Source of the DNA: Mortierella sp. BCC40632 | Lineage: Eukaryota; Mortierellomycota; Mortierellomycetes; Mortierellales; Mortierellaceae | Assembly (NCBI GenBank): GCA_011634665.1 | Contig: WAEK01000009.1 | Coordinates: 2,099,501-2,163,500 of the forward strand | Reading direction: 5' to 3' | DNA: 64,000 bases | Shown here: piece by piece, positions 34,354-43,079 of the stretch | Layout: each line of letters opens with the position of its first letter | How positions within the stretch are numbered: position 1 is the stretch's first letter | Notes under the pieces: model-generated | The model's input: only the letters and a program-made list of their open reading frames with translations | The model's database searches: none | What the model was told of the DNA's origin: nothing | Position numbers and translations under genes: made by a program

Positions 34354-34676
34354 TATTGTTCATTTGCGAGTCTTTTCTCTTGCCTTGTTCTCTCTCTATA
34401 GAACGGTGATACGCGTCGTGATCAGTATGTTTCCCTCTTCTATGCTGGCAATCCCCTTTCCCAATAGGTTTCACACACCTGCCTGCCAAGTAGTGCGAGC
34501 TCTTTCCCCCTGTGCTGGTCCTCTACGCCGCAGCGGACAATACTCGACCCATTCATGCGATGTGAGTGATGCCGAAGAGTATATGGACACTGTAGACTAG
34601 ATTCTGTAGTATCCATTTGCGAGATTCCTTCTCGTTTAAGGTCCAAGTGACAACAGGGCGGCCCCGGCCGCCCTGG
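34354..34676 (+). mobile_element. LINE 3' tail fragment interrupted by a SINE-like insertion
   Basis: The last 100 bases run GTGATGCC..AGTATATGGACAC.. to CCAAGTGACAACAGGGCGGC and CCGCCCTGGT, the 3' hairpin region of the local LINE family (compare 22930-22980). It is cut at 34676. The missing tail, ATACCATAAACTCTGC..GTTAAC and A9, resumes at 35503 beyond the SINE-like unit. The first about 200 bases are not identified. Confidence 0.65.
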
Positions 34677-35482
34677 TTTTTTTTTTTCACTATGACACCA
34701 CAATATTGGGGTCTATGATTTATTACAAATGGGTTGCTCTTGAGAGTTAGGATTTTCCTATTTGTCCCGGAAATCTACGGTGGTTGTGTGTTGATATATT
34801 CTCGCGTGCCCTTGCTGTAGGCCTTCCTTGGTCGTCCTTGGTCTTGCTTCGGCGGGCGCATCCTGTGTGGCCTCCCAGTGTACATTTGACTCAGTCTCTT
34901 AAAAGTCTCGATCCGACATATTTCTTGACTTCCCCATCTCGTGTTTCGTCTGCGGCCCTCAAGTAGTTCATTTTCAAAAGTATGGTTGCTGTTCTTTCAG
35001 CAACCCACTTGCAAACCATAGGCTTGGAGACAGCGGCACCACCAAACTGTTTGCATGATTAGGTCGCTGTGCCTATTCCCTACATAGCCATGTGAGGCCA
35101 ATTTTTTCGCCGAAGCCAGGGAGCCTATCTCCTGTGTGATACTTTCAATTCCTAAGATTTACCATTTCCCACTTGCACTTCTAGGACCGTCCTAGTCATG
35201 CTCCGGGGTTGGGGAGTGCTTTGTAAGGGGGACTGGAAGAGCTGGAGAGGACAGCTCTTGGGACCTGGTGCTACACCTGCCACCAGGGTAGATGCGGAGT
35301 TAAATCTTAGCCTTGGCCCCGAGCACAAGTAGAAAAAACTTAGAAATTTTCCGTATCACTTTTCCATGGCTCCCAAAATTAATTGCGTCCAATTAATTCT
35401 GTTCACCTCTACCGGGACTCGAACCCGGGCCCCGAGGAAGCGGGGCGGGAAGCTTTACCAACTAAGGAAGGCTCACCCGCCT
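34677..35482 (-). mobile_element. SINE-like retroposon 1 (tRNA-related head, poly-A tail)
   Basis: About 800 bp reading leftwards. The 5' end AGGCGGGTGAGCC has Pol III box A-like TTAGTTGGTAAAGC and box B GGGTTCGAGTCCC, spaced as in a tRNA, and the 3' end is an A run (T at 34677-34687). It sits in a LINE tail with an 18-bp target duplication GGCCCCGGCCGCCCTGGT on both sides (ending at 34676 and 35502). No protein is encoded. It is long for a SINE. Confidence 0.7.
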
Positions 35483-35590
35483 CTGGCCCCGGCCGCCCTG
35501 GTATACCATAAACTCTGCATGCCCACATGGGGTCCTTGTTAACAAAAAAAAAATTCCTTTCTGTTGTTAGTTTCTGCGAGTTGGTTCGTT
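35483..35590 (+). other. Spacer of the SINE inverted repeat: LINE tail and LINE ORF2 scrap
   Basis: Holds the right target duplication, the rest of the interrupted LINE tail (ATACCATAAACTCTGCATGCCC.., GTTAAC, A9), then TTCCTTTCTGTTGTT, like an LTR fragment at 17778-17792, and AGTTTCTGCGAGTTGGTTCG, which matches the start of LINE ORF2 (reverse of about 31695-31715). Confidence 0.6.
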
Positions 35591-36404
35591 AGGCGGGTGA
35601 GCCTTCCTTAGTTAGTAAAGCTTCCCGCCCCGCTTCCTCGGGGCCCGGGTTCGAGTCCCGGTAGAGGTGAACAGAATTAATTGGACGCAATTAATTTTGG
35701 GAGCCATGGAAAAGTGATACGGAAAATTTCTAAGTTTTTTCTACTTGTGCTCGGGGCCAAGGCTAAGATTTAACTCCGCATCTACCCTGGTGGCAGGTGT
35801 AGCACCAGGTCCCAAGAGCTGTCCTCTCCAGCTCTTCCAGTCCCCCTTACAAAGCACTCCCCAACCCCGGAGCATGACTAGGACGGTCCTAGAAGTGCAA
35901 GTGGGAAATGGTAAATCTTAGGAATTGAAAGTATCACACAGGAGATAGGCTCCCTGGCTTCGGCGAAAAAATTGGCCTCACATGGCTATGTAGGGAATAG
36001 GCACAGCGACCTAATCATGCAAACAGTTTGGTGGTGCCGCTGTCTCCAAGCCTATGGTTTGCAAGTGGGTTGCTGAAAGAACAGCAACCATACTTTGAAA
36101 ATGAACTACTTGAGGGCCGCAGACGAAACACGAGATGGGGAAGTCAAGAAATATGTCGGATCGAGACTTTAAGAGACTGAGTCAAATGTACACTGGGAGG
36201 CCACACAGGATGCGCCCGCCGAAGCAAGACCAAGGACGACCAAGGAAGGCCTACAGCAAGGGCACGCGAGAATATATCAACACACAACCACCGTAGATTT
36301 CCGGGACAAATAGGAAAATCCTAACTCTCAAGAGCAACCCATTTGTAATAAATCATAGACCCCAATATTGTGGTGTCATAGTGAAAAAAAAAAAAAAAAA
36401 AAAA
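35591..36404 (+). mobile_element. SINE-like retroposon 2, inverted twin of the first
   Basis: Almost perfect reverse complement of 34677-35482, starting AGGCGGGTGAGCC with box A and box B and ending GGTGTCATAGTG plus 21 A residues. One visible difference is TTAGTTAGTAAAG here against TTAGTTGGTAAAG in the twin. Its flanks do not form a clean target duplication: LINE ORF2 scrap on the left, a LINE tail (36418-36475) on the right. It may be a separate insertion or a duplicated arm. Confidence 0.68.
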
Positions 36405-36485
36405 GGTTCCCAGCGGCCCAGGCCGCCCTGGTATACCATAAACTCTGCATGCCCACATGGGGTCCTTGTTAACAAAAAAAAAAAA
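36405..36485 (+). mobile_element. LINE 3' tail fragment with poly-A
   Basis: GGCCGCCCTGGTATACCATAAAC..CCCACATGGGGTCC..GTTAAC and 13 A residues, the same tail variant as in the spacer at 35494-35551. Only the last about 60 bases of a LINE are present. Confidence 0.65.
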
Positions 36486-36781
36486 AGGAACCGAAAGGGT
36501 TCCTCACACAAAGGTCAGTTTATTGCTTGTAGGTCTAGCGGGTATATAGGAGGGGGGGTCAAAGGTCCTACCTGAAAGGGTTCCTCACACAAAGGTGAGG
36601 AACTCTTCAGGCAGCGACCGATACTATTTATACTGGTCAGCCATTGCCCCATGGGTGACGTGGTCCGGCGGGAAGGTCTATGGCTACCGCTCCGCCTCTG
36701 GTGGGAGCAGTAGCTGGTGGAGAGCCGAGCAGCGCTGCTTGCTCTATAGGACGCCTGGATAGATTACCTCTATTCAGGACA
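36486..36781 (-). mobile_element. Ty3/gypsy LTR (TGTCCTGAATAG type)
   Basis: Read leftwards from 36781 it starts TGTCCTGAATAGAGG after a purine tract (CGTGGGGAGAT) at the end of pol, has a TATAAATAG box near 36630, and continues to GAGTTCCTCACCTTTGTGTG. A 23-bp block GAAAGGGTTCCTCACACAAA.. occurs twice (about 36494 and 36574). A related LTR on the same strand is at 40553-41584. The LTR end at the left is unclear. Confidence 0.65.
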
Positions 36782-38103
36782 ATCTCCCCACGTTGAATCC
36801 ATGCCGCACCTGCGGCATCGATCCTTGGGTTGGCTCGGGGTCTCGTCCTTCTCTGCAGTGGCTCATCTTCTTCTTCCACCTCAGCCGCAACGTCATCAGC
36901 AAAATTTTCCTCGGGGTCGGCTCGATCGTCGGCTGCCTCGCCCCTCTTATTTCTTCTGGTTCATCTTTGCGGCCCATCTTCATCGTCCTTCTCACCTCTT
37001 CCATCTCCACCGTCTTCTCATCCCCTCATTTCCTCGTCTATACCACGCCTTCGTGGGCTCTCCTTCCGTCTCCTCCCACTGCGCCATCTTCAGCCTGTCC
37101 TTGTGCACCAAATCCGGCTTCGACTTTCCATCCGGCCACACCAACTTGTACGCACCAAAGGGGTGATAGCATCAATCTTCAGCGGCCCGTACCACGGGTA
37201 CTCGAACTTCTTCCTGGCGATATTCTTCACCAGCACCCAGTCCCCCCTCCTGGTACGTGCGGCGAGGGTTTTCTGGGTCGATGTCGTGTCGAGCGTTGTA
37301 GACTTGCTCCATGCTCTCGCTGCCTCCGTCTGCCGCTCCTCATTCCCTTCCCTCTCCTCCCACCAACCTCTCCAATCTCGCCTCCTGTTGTGCTGTCACC
37401 TCCTCATACGACGTCGCATCGTACACGTATGGTCTTGTCGTGTCTCCAGGTAAGGTCGGGTCAATACCGTAGACTAAATAGAAAGGCGACTTCTGGGAGA
37501 CGGTGTGCTTGCGGGTTCTGCATGCTAGCAGGGCCTGGTCAAGGAATAAATCCCATTTATGCTTCATCCGATTGCCCACATACTTGGTGAGTGCGGTGCC
37601 TAAGATTCCATTGGTGCGCTCGGCTTTCCCATTCGTGCGGGGGTGATAGGCGGACGTGAGGCGATGCTTGACCTTCAGCTTTTCGAGATAGGCGCGTAGT
37701 GTGTCCAATATGAACTGGGGTCCACGGTCTGACACCAGTTCAGCAGGGCATCCAAAGTTGATGACTATCTCCTGGTAGATAAAGTCGGCAACTGTCTCAG
37801 CGGTCGCGTCTGGCAGGGCTTTGGCTATTGTCCAACCCGTCGCATGGTCGACGGCTACGAGGATCCACTGGTTCCCTTGCTGGGTCTTGGGGCACTTCCC
37901 AATAAAGTCGATGCCCCATCTCTGGAACGGTTTGGCGGGCGTGAAAGCGTGTAGCGGTTCTGTCGTCGATGCTCCTCCCCTCGTCAGTTGGCATTCCTTA
38001 CACTCTCTGCACAGCGTGCCGACGTCCTTCCGTACTCCAGGCCACCAGTAGCGTCCGCACACTCTGTCGTACATCCCTTGCGTCCCCGGGTGGCCTACGC
38101 TAT
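36782..38103 (-). pseudogene. Ty3/gypsy integrase (3' part of pol), frame-shifted
   Basis: Reads leftwards from an LTR-like insertion at 38104. It has an HHCC zinc domain (HPGTQGMYDRVCGRYWWPGV, then CRECKEC) and a DDE core: Asp in WGIDFIGKCPKT, Asp in ELVSDRGPQF and Glu in NGKAERTNGILG. After a frame break near 37345 the C-terminal part follows: RRGDWVLVKNIARKKFEYPWYGPLKI and KLVWPDGKSKPDLVHKDRLK. Reverse transcriptase and protease are absent. It ends at an LTR, so this is the 3' half of an element. Confidence 0.85.
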
Positions 38104-38236
38104 TGTCGCGTTTAACAGTCACGAACCTAGGTGCCCGTCACCTACGGGCTTCCCTTTTTATTTGGCGAAGCGTAGATTTTAATAAAACAACTTCTTGTCT
38201 CGTTACTCACTCGTCCAGACACCACCACATTTCACA
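38104..38236 (+). repeat. 133-bp LTR-like repeat, left copy
   Basis: Starts TGTCGCGTTTAACAGTCACG and ends CATTTCACA (TG..CA), with an AATAAAAC signal near 38190. It is the reverse complement of 39583-39715 with very few differences. A gag-like gene starts 50 bp downstream. It interrupts the integrase that reads leftwards from 38103. Confidence 0.75.
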
Positions 38237-38286
38237 AGACCCCGTCGCTTAGCGCAGACACACCCACCTTCTCGGGGATCGAGCAG

Positions 38287-38889
38287 ATGGATCTGAAGCT
38301 ATACGTGCGGATGATCGAGAACCAGTTCTCCGAGAAGGACTGGCCCGAAGACAAGAAAGTACTCACATTCACGAACCGCCTGCGAGGGGCGGCGGTTGCT
38401 TGGGCCTTCGATTTGATCGACAACGAACCCAAAACCAGGGAGTGGGCAGTCTTTAAAGCCTTGTTCTTGGAGAGGTGGCAACCTATCCACTTGTCACTCA
38501 ACTTGAGACGGGCCCTCCGAGACCTCCGTTACCTGGACACGGACACCCCAGACACTTTCCGTCTCAAGTTCATGTCCATCGCTAACAATCTTCCCGACAT
38601 GGCCCTGGTGGACAAGAAGCTGCAATATGTCGAAAAGCTGCCCGAGTACCTGGCACAAGACCTCGAGCGCCTCTGGGAGATCAATGATACGCTCGAAGCC
38701 CTCGCCGACAAGGTTACCCGCCACGACCAGAACCTCCGCTCGCTGGGAGCCCTTCGGAGCAAGAACTCGAAAGTCCAGACCACCCGCAATGTCTCCCAGC
38801 CGCGTCCCGAACCAGCCTACTTCCCCCCCCCCCTACCACCGCGCCAACCTCTGAGCCGGCCGGTGAGCCCATGGACGTTGACTCAGTAG
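38287..38889 (+). CDS. Gag-like protein of a Ty3/gypsy-type element
   Basis: Capsid-like domain of a retrotransposon, 200 aa, ATG at 38287 (GAGCAG-ATG). The pattern fits the Retrotrans_gag family: TFTNRLRGAAVAWAFDLI, then WAVFKALFLERWQPI, LRRALRDLRYL, DTFRLKFMSIANNLPD and YLAQDLERLWEIND. It ends in a Pro-rich tail (PPPLPPRQPLSRPVSPW). Unlike full-length Gag it lacks a zinc knuckle, and no protease or RT follows. It may be a truncated Gag or a stand-alone one within the unit at 38104-39715. Confidence 0.7.
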   Translation: MDLKLYVRMIENQFSEKDWPEDKKVLTFTNRLRGAAVAWAFDLIDNEPKTREWAVFKALFLERWQPIHLSLNLRRALRDLRYLDTDTPDTFRLKFMSIANNLPDMALVDKKLQYVEKLPEYLAQDLERLWEINDTLEALADKVTRHDQNLRSLGALRSKNSKVQTTRNVSQPRPEPAYFPPPLPPRQPLSRPVSPWTLTQ

Positions 38890-38985
38890 ATGCAACAGCA
38901 AGAGTCGTAGAAAGAGCTGTTGTTTATTAGAGGGTGGTGAGAGGTATTTATATACTGCTGCACCTTCCCATTTAAAAAAAAAAAT

Positions 38986-39564
38986 CTAATTACTACGGCT
39001 CTGGGGAGGGTTCTTTGGTTGTTGGTTAGGTGGGGGCGCGTGAGAAGTATGGTCCGCTTCTCTCACTAAGAGTTCCCTGAACAAGGAGGTGTTGGCCATG
39101 TATGCCTCCACGTGTTTGTCCAAAAGTTCGCGTTGCTGATCCTTGCATGTCGTCGAGCGGTCTTTGCGAACTCTTTTTGTATCCACCTGTTCCGGAAAAT
39201 ACATCAGCGCAAGGTCGTTATACTCTGCTCTCCTTTTTTTGCTTTGCTGCATTTCTCGAGAGAACACCCCAGCCTTGTCCAAGTCAGTGTCGCAAGTCTT
39301 TTCGAACCTCATAGCCATGGCTCTTGAGAATGTTAACTCATCCTCGATGGCGAGCATCAACCTTTCGAAAGACAACGGTTTGCGCGTTTGTCGTGTGTCC
39401 CTCAAGTAATTCCATTGTCTCTCCTCTGCCGACAGTGCCGAGTCGCCTTGCCCCAGTCGTTGGTGCTGTTGTTGTGGGGTCGGCTGCTGTGGCCTGGTCT
39501 GTGCCTGCGCTGGCACTGAGGAGGGTGGTTTGGTCGTCCTTGAGGGTGGGAGGGGGGGCGTCAT
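38986..39564 (-). CDS. Charged helical protein of an LTR-bounded unit, function unknown
   Basis: 192 aa from the ATG at 39564, 19 bp inside the right 133-bp repeat. N-terminal Pro/Gln-rich region (TPPLPPSRTTKPP, QPTPQQQHQRLG), then a charged, probably helical region (ERQWNYLRDTRQTRKPLSF, LMLAIEDELTFSRAMAMRF, KKRRAEYNDLALMYF, ELLDKHVEAYMANTSLF) and a Pro/Gln tail. I recognise no family. It runs toward the gag-like gene at 38287, and both are driven from the same repeat in opposite orientation. It could be a divergent Gag or an accessory protein. Confidence 0.5.
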   Translation of the reverse strand: MTPPLPPSRTTKPPSSVPAQAQTRPQQPTPQQQHQRLGQGDSALSAEERQWNYLRDTRQTRKPLSFERLMLAIEDELTFSRAMAMRFEKTCDTDLDKAGVFSREMQQSKKRRAEYNDLALMYFPEQVDTKRVRKDRSTTCKDQQRELLDKHVEAYMANTSLFRELLVREADHTSHAPPPNQQPKNPPQSRSN

Positions 39565-39582
39565 TGGGGCAGGGGGAGGGGG

Positions 39583-39715
39583 TGTGAAATGTGGTGGTGT
39601 CTGGACGAGTGAGCAACGAGACAAGAAGTTGTTTTATTAAAATCTACGCTTCGCCAAATAAAAAGGGAAGCCCGTAGGTGACGGGCACCTAGGTTCGTGA
39701 CTGTTAAACGCGACA
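39583..39715 (-). repeat. 133-bp LTR-like repeat, right copy (inverted)
   Basis: Reverse complement of 38104-38236, reading TGTCGCGTTTAACAG leftwards from 39715. The unit between the repeats is 1612 bp. Flanks (GCTAT on the left, GCACA on the right) show no target duplication. Confidence 0.75.
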
Positions 39716-39716
39716 G

Positions 39717-39960
39717 CACATCGAAGGCAATGCCACTCGACGCGAAAAGTTTGGCGAGACGTATCTGGGACCATACACAGTAGCAGGAATAAGAGGCAAC
39801 GGCACATACCTCATCAGGGATAGAGAAGGAAATAGTGATACAGTGTATGTGGATAGGCTTATGTCGGCTAGGATCGAAGAACGGTTGGTTCCTGAAGTGT
39901 TGGCAGCGAGTCCGAGGTTGAGACGAGGTGTGAGGCAATATCGTTTAGAAGAAGGAATGG

Positions 39961-39968
<8 letters not shown>
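39717..39968 (+). pseudogene. Ty3/gypsy pol 3' end (integrase C-terminus), truncated
   Basis: 84 codons in one frame to a TAA at 39966: KFGETYLGPYTVAGIRGNGT, then DTVYVDRLMSARIEE and LEEGMDL. This GPY-type segment is typical of gypsy integrase C-termini. Everything upstream is lost at the repeat ending at 39715. An A-rich and purine stretch follows, then the LTR at 40069, as expected for a 3' end. Confidence 0.8.
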
Positions 39969-39997
<29 letters not shown>

Positions 39998-40068
39998 AAG
40001 AAAAGGAAAAGGTGTAAATTTTTTATTATTTTTTCTTCGCTGCGGACGACACAGCTTAAGAAGGGGCA

Positions 40069-40488
40069 TGTGGGACGTTCGACCCCACGTCGACCCTTAG
40101 CCTCTTCCCCCCTCCCCCACACGTGAGCTCTACCCATGGATCGAATCCCGACACCCACATTCTCCACCTTGGCAACCTACTACCCATTCCTCCCCCTCTC
40201 TTCCATCACCCACTAGCAAATAACACATACTTGGTAGTATTCTTAGCCCCATTACTATTCCTGATGCAACTCAGGGCCCCATTCTCCATCACCTATATAA
40301 GCCCTTCACTAAAATATCAATAAACCGGCGGAAAAGACCCATACAAAAATCTTCCAATTGCCTTTGCTAGTAACACTTTGCCCCCAATCTGCCCACTTTC
40401 TCTGTTCCTTCCTGGCCCTCTTTTTAGTTGGCCATCTTCCTATTTTACTTATTATTATTTTTGTTGTAGTTGGGTTTTCCATGCTACA
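40069..40488 (+). mobile_element. LTR (about 420 bp), 3' LTR of the truncated gypsy
   Basis: Begins TGTGGGACGTTCGACCCC after the purine tract AAGAAGGGGCA and ends CCATGCTACA. A TATAAG box lies near 40292 and AATAAA near 40319. It follows the integrase C-terminus at 39717-39968 in the right order and orientation. Confidence 0.75.
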
Positions 40489-40552
40489 ATTTGTCTGAAA
40501 GAAACAGGATATGTTATAGATGTCCTATACGAGCGCCAACTAGCCACAAAGC

Positions 40553-41584
40553 TGTAAGCGCGATGGTAAAAAGAAAGCTGGAAGGTTTCCTTACACAAAG
40601 GTGATTCAGGGAGAGGAATGAAGAAGACTTATGGGACTCATTGGAGGGTATCTTTGAAGGCATCAAGGACATCCGTCCGGGGGACCGCGAGAGAGAACAG
40701 GAGGAGGAGGAAGGGGTGATCAAGCCACACACGCTTAGGGAAGCATACCAGGGACTGGTATTAGACGTGGCGGTTCAAAAGTGGAAGCAGATGCACAGGA
40801 CGTCAACCAAGACAGCGAAGTATATGGCGACACGGTTCTTTGAGGCCATTGAGGAGTATGGTAGAAAGCAGATCTGGGGTCAAAGGTGTGAGACCACAGT
40901 GGAATGGGAAAAGTCTATAGGAATCACCGCGGTGAGCAAACGCGCTGAGAGACGCAACGGTGACGGAGGACACCAACGTAGCCACGGTGATTTCTCGGAT
41001 TTGAACAATCCACTTCGGTTGAAGCCAGACCTCAGAGAGGCATATGGGGAAGCAGACGAGACGGTGTTGGCGTATGTCTTGGGAAAGAAAAAGTTGGACG
41101 TAATGGAGAGGTTAGGGAGCTGGAAAAAAGTGTTAGCGATGGACTCGGGCTCATAGACGACGAATGAGCGCAACGGGACCACGTAGGGAGTTGGCAATAC
41201 GACCACTCATGCGTACGTGGGTGATGGCTGTTGAGTGTCTGGAGGCTGTTTAGATAGTTTTCATTCACGGGTGTAATCCCGTTTTTGGTACCAAGTGGCA
41301 ACAGGGCGGCCGGTGCCGCCCTGGTCTTCTCTAAACTCTACATGCCCCACGTGGGGTCTTTGTTAACAAAAAAAAAAAAAAAAAAGGTTTCCTTACACAA
41401 AGGTAAGGAACTCTCCAGGCAGGCGTGTCTACTTATTTTTATAGCATCACCCCAAGGGTGACGTGCTCCGGCAGGGGGGTTGATGGGTACTGCTCCTCCT
41501 GCGGCGGGAGCAGTAGCTTCAGGAGAGCCAAGCAGGGTTGCTTGTCCTATAGGACGCCTGGATAGATTACCTCTATTCAGGACA
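40553..41584 (-). mobile_element. LTR (TGTCCTGAATAG type) split by LINE copy D
   Basis: Read leftwards from 41584: TGTCCTGAATAGAGG.., TATAAAAATA near 41436, GAGTTCCTTACCTTTGTG, then LINE D (40603-41385), then the rest to CGCGCTTACA at 40553. Beyond it GCTTTGTGGCTAGTTGGCGC resembles a primer-binding region. It matches the LTR at 36486-36781. Confidence 0.7.
40603..41385 (+). mobile_element. LINE copy D, strongly 5'-truncated
   Basis: 783 bp with a poly-A tail at 41368-41385 and a perfect 19-bp target duplication GGTTTCCTTACACAAAGGT at 40584-40602 and 41386-41404. It is almost identical to 22255-23050 of copy A, so both came from one recently active subfamily. It carries only the C-terminal tail of ORF2 (40641-41156: MEGIFEGIKDIRPG to KKVLAMDSGS) and the 3' hairpins. 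Confidence 0.92.
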
Positions 41585-41947
41585 TGTCGCCCCCTTCGAG
41601 ACTTTAAGAAGGACCCTGTCACTGAGGCCCCTTCTTATTCTTTATTTACTTATTTTGTTTGTTTACTTCTTTCCTTTTTGTTGTTGTTGATGTCGATATT
41701 ATTATTATTTATCCCTCAACAGGACGGTGCCTAAGAGATGATAAATAACTCAACTCGTATAGCGATATTGACGCAGAGGCATTTTTGCCGCTAGCAACAG
41801 AATAAAAAGATCAACGAGAAGAGCCAGTTTGCTCTTCGGACTTCTTTGAAAAAGAAAAAGACACTCCCAGTTACACTCTGAAAATCCTGATCCCTGGTGA
41901 AGTTAAGAAGAACTTCACATCAACTCCTTTTCTAGCGTAACATTCAT
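41585..41947 (+). mobile_element. 5' LTR (TGTCGCCCC type, about 362 bp) with primer-binding site
   Basis: Starts TGTCGCCCCCTTCGAGAC and ends GTAACATTCA. TTGGCGCCCAAAATGGGG follows directly, a typical tRNA primer-binding site. It starts at the base next to another LTR oriented the other way. A fragment of the same family is at 17691-17800. Confidence 0.7.
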
Positions 41948-42026
41948 TGGCGCCCAAAATGGGGGGGAAGACATTTTGAATTCGAGATTCAATTCATCCA
42001 CCACATACCGTTGTTAAAGAAAGATC

Positions 42027-42448
42027 ATGTCGAACTCGAACCAGAACACAAGAGAACGCAAGCTAGTGGACCCTCCTGATTTTAAGAAAGGGGATGATCC
42101 ATTGACTTGGTTAAGTCGGTTCAAGCCAATGCGAATCATTGGGCCGATGACACGAGACTGCAGGTCGCAGGCTCGCACCTGTATCCAAGCGCAGAGATTT
42201 GGTTCGACCTCTATATTGGCTCTTGGAAGTCGTTCAGAGTCTTTGAGGAAGCTTTTGCAACAAAGTTTCACACCGAGGAATATCAAAACCGTGCGTTTAA
42301 CGAAGCCCAACATTATCGACAAGGGTCAACAGAGAGTCTAGAGGATTTGATTGCGATCATGTCAAATCTCTTTACTTGTGCGATGATTGCCGATGAACTC
42401 CTGAAGGTTCGGTTGTTCTTGGCCTCTCTAACATCTGACCTGTTGTAG
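42027..42448 (+). pseudogene. Retrotransposon gag remnant, frame-shifted
   Basis: After the LTR and primer site an ATG at 42027 begins SNSNQNTRERKLVDPPDFKK, then the frame changes near 42105. The second frame has SWKSFRVFEEAFATKF, FNEAQHYRQGSTESLEDLI and LKVRLFLASLTSDL, the pattern of a Ty3/gypsy or related gag domain. It ends at a stop at 42446, where another LTR-like sequence begins. Confidence 0.65.
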
Positions 42449-42731
42449 ATCACAACATTTCTCTAGGCTAAGTCGATAGATAGGAACCTAAATAGAGAGC
42501 CAGAGGAGACGTTTATAGGTTGTCTGTAGCGAGAGCTGCAGACAGGGTCAGTATAGATACTGACCCTAGCCCTTGAATAAATCACACATTCTATCACACC
42601 GATATCCCTTTACCTAAACTTATCACAAACAAAGAAGCGAGAGATAGGTTCGAGGCACAAATAGCGACCAGATCCGAGGGACAAGGGGACCCAGTAGCTT
42701 ATTTTGGCGAGGAGCACCCACCAGAGCAATA
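42441..42731 (+). mobile_element. LTR-like repeat, copy 1 of a pair
   Basis: Starts TGTTGTAGATCACAACATT, holds AGGGTCAGTATAGATACTGACC near 42546 and AATAAATC near 42578. The next copy begins TGTTGTAGATCAACATTGG at 42736, with shared AGGAACCTAAA and GGCGTTTATAGG / GACGTTTATAGG blocks. The pair resembles diverged LTRs; boundaries are approximate. Confidence 0.5.
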
Positions 42732-42735
42732 ATCA

Positions 42736-42970
42736 ATGTTGTAGATCAACATTGGAATGTCTAGTAAAAAGCAATAGGAACCTAAAATTGACAGCCAAGG
42801 AGGCGTTTATAGGTGGTCTACTGCCAAGTTGCAGACAGCATATTTGCTCTGAAGGCGGACTGTTCAGGGCTAGTATAAATACAGGCCCTGTCCCTAGAAA
42901 AAATAAAAAGACGGATCGCATCTCACCGACTTCACCTTCCCCAAAGTTTAATTTTTCTCAGCCAAGAGTC
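42736..42970 (+). mobile_element. LTR-like repeat, copy 2 of a pair
   Basis: Direct, diverged repeat of 42441-42731: TGTTGTAGATCAACATTGG.., AATAGGAACCTAAAATTG, CGTTTATAGGTGGTCTAC and GGGCTAGTATAAATACAGGCCC (promoter-like). No coding sequence lies between the copies, so they are two solo or truncated LTRs. Confidence 0.45.
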
Positions 42971-43079
42971 TCAAATCCTCACGCGGGACTCCTGGCCATG
43001 CGCCTAATCAACCTGAGGACGGATCGACGCTTCTAACAACCTTCTGGGCCTTTGGCTCGCTCTGCCATAGCCTAAAACC

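Noticed and set aside
34677..36404. Inverted repeat considered as a foldback DNA transposon with 0.8-kb terminal repeats
   Set aside because: Each arm has a tRNA-like head, a poly-A tail and (left) its own target duplication in a LINE tail, which fits two retroposons better; no transposase or outer target duplication was seen.
38104..39715. Unit considered as a DNA transposon with 133-bp terminal inverted repeats
   Set aside because: Repeats begin TG, end CA and contain a poly-A signal, and one ORF is gag-like; no transposase and no target duplication. Kept as an LTR-derived unit, not excluded entirely.
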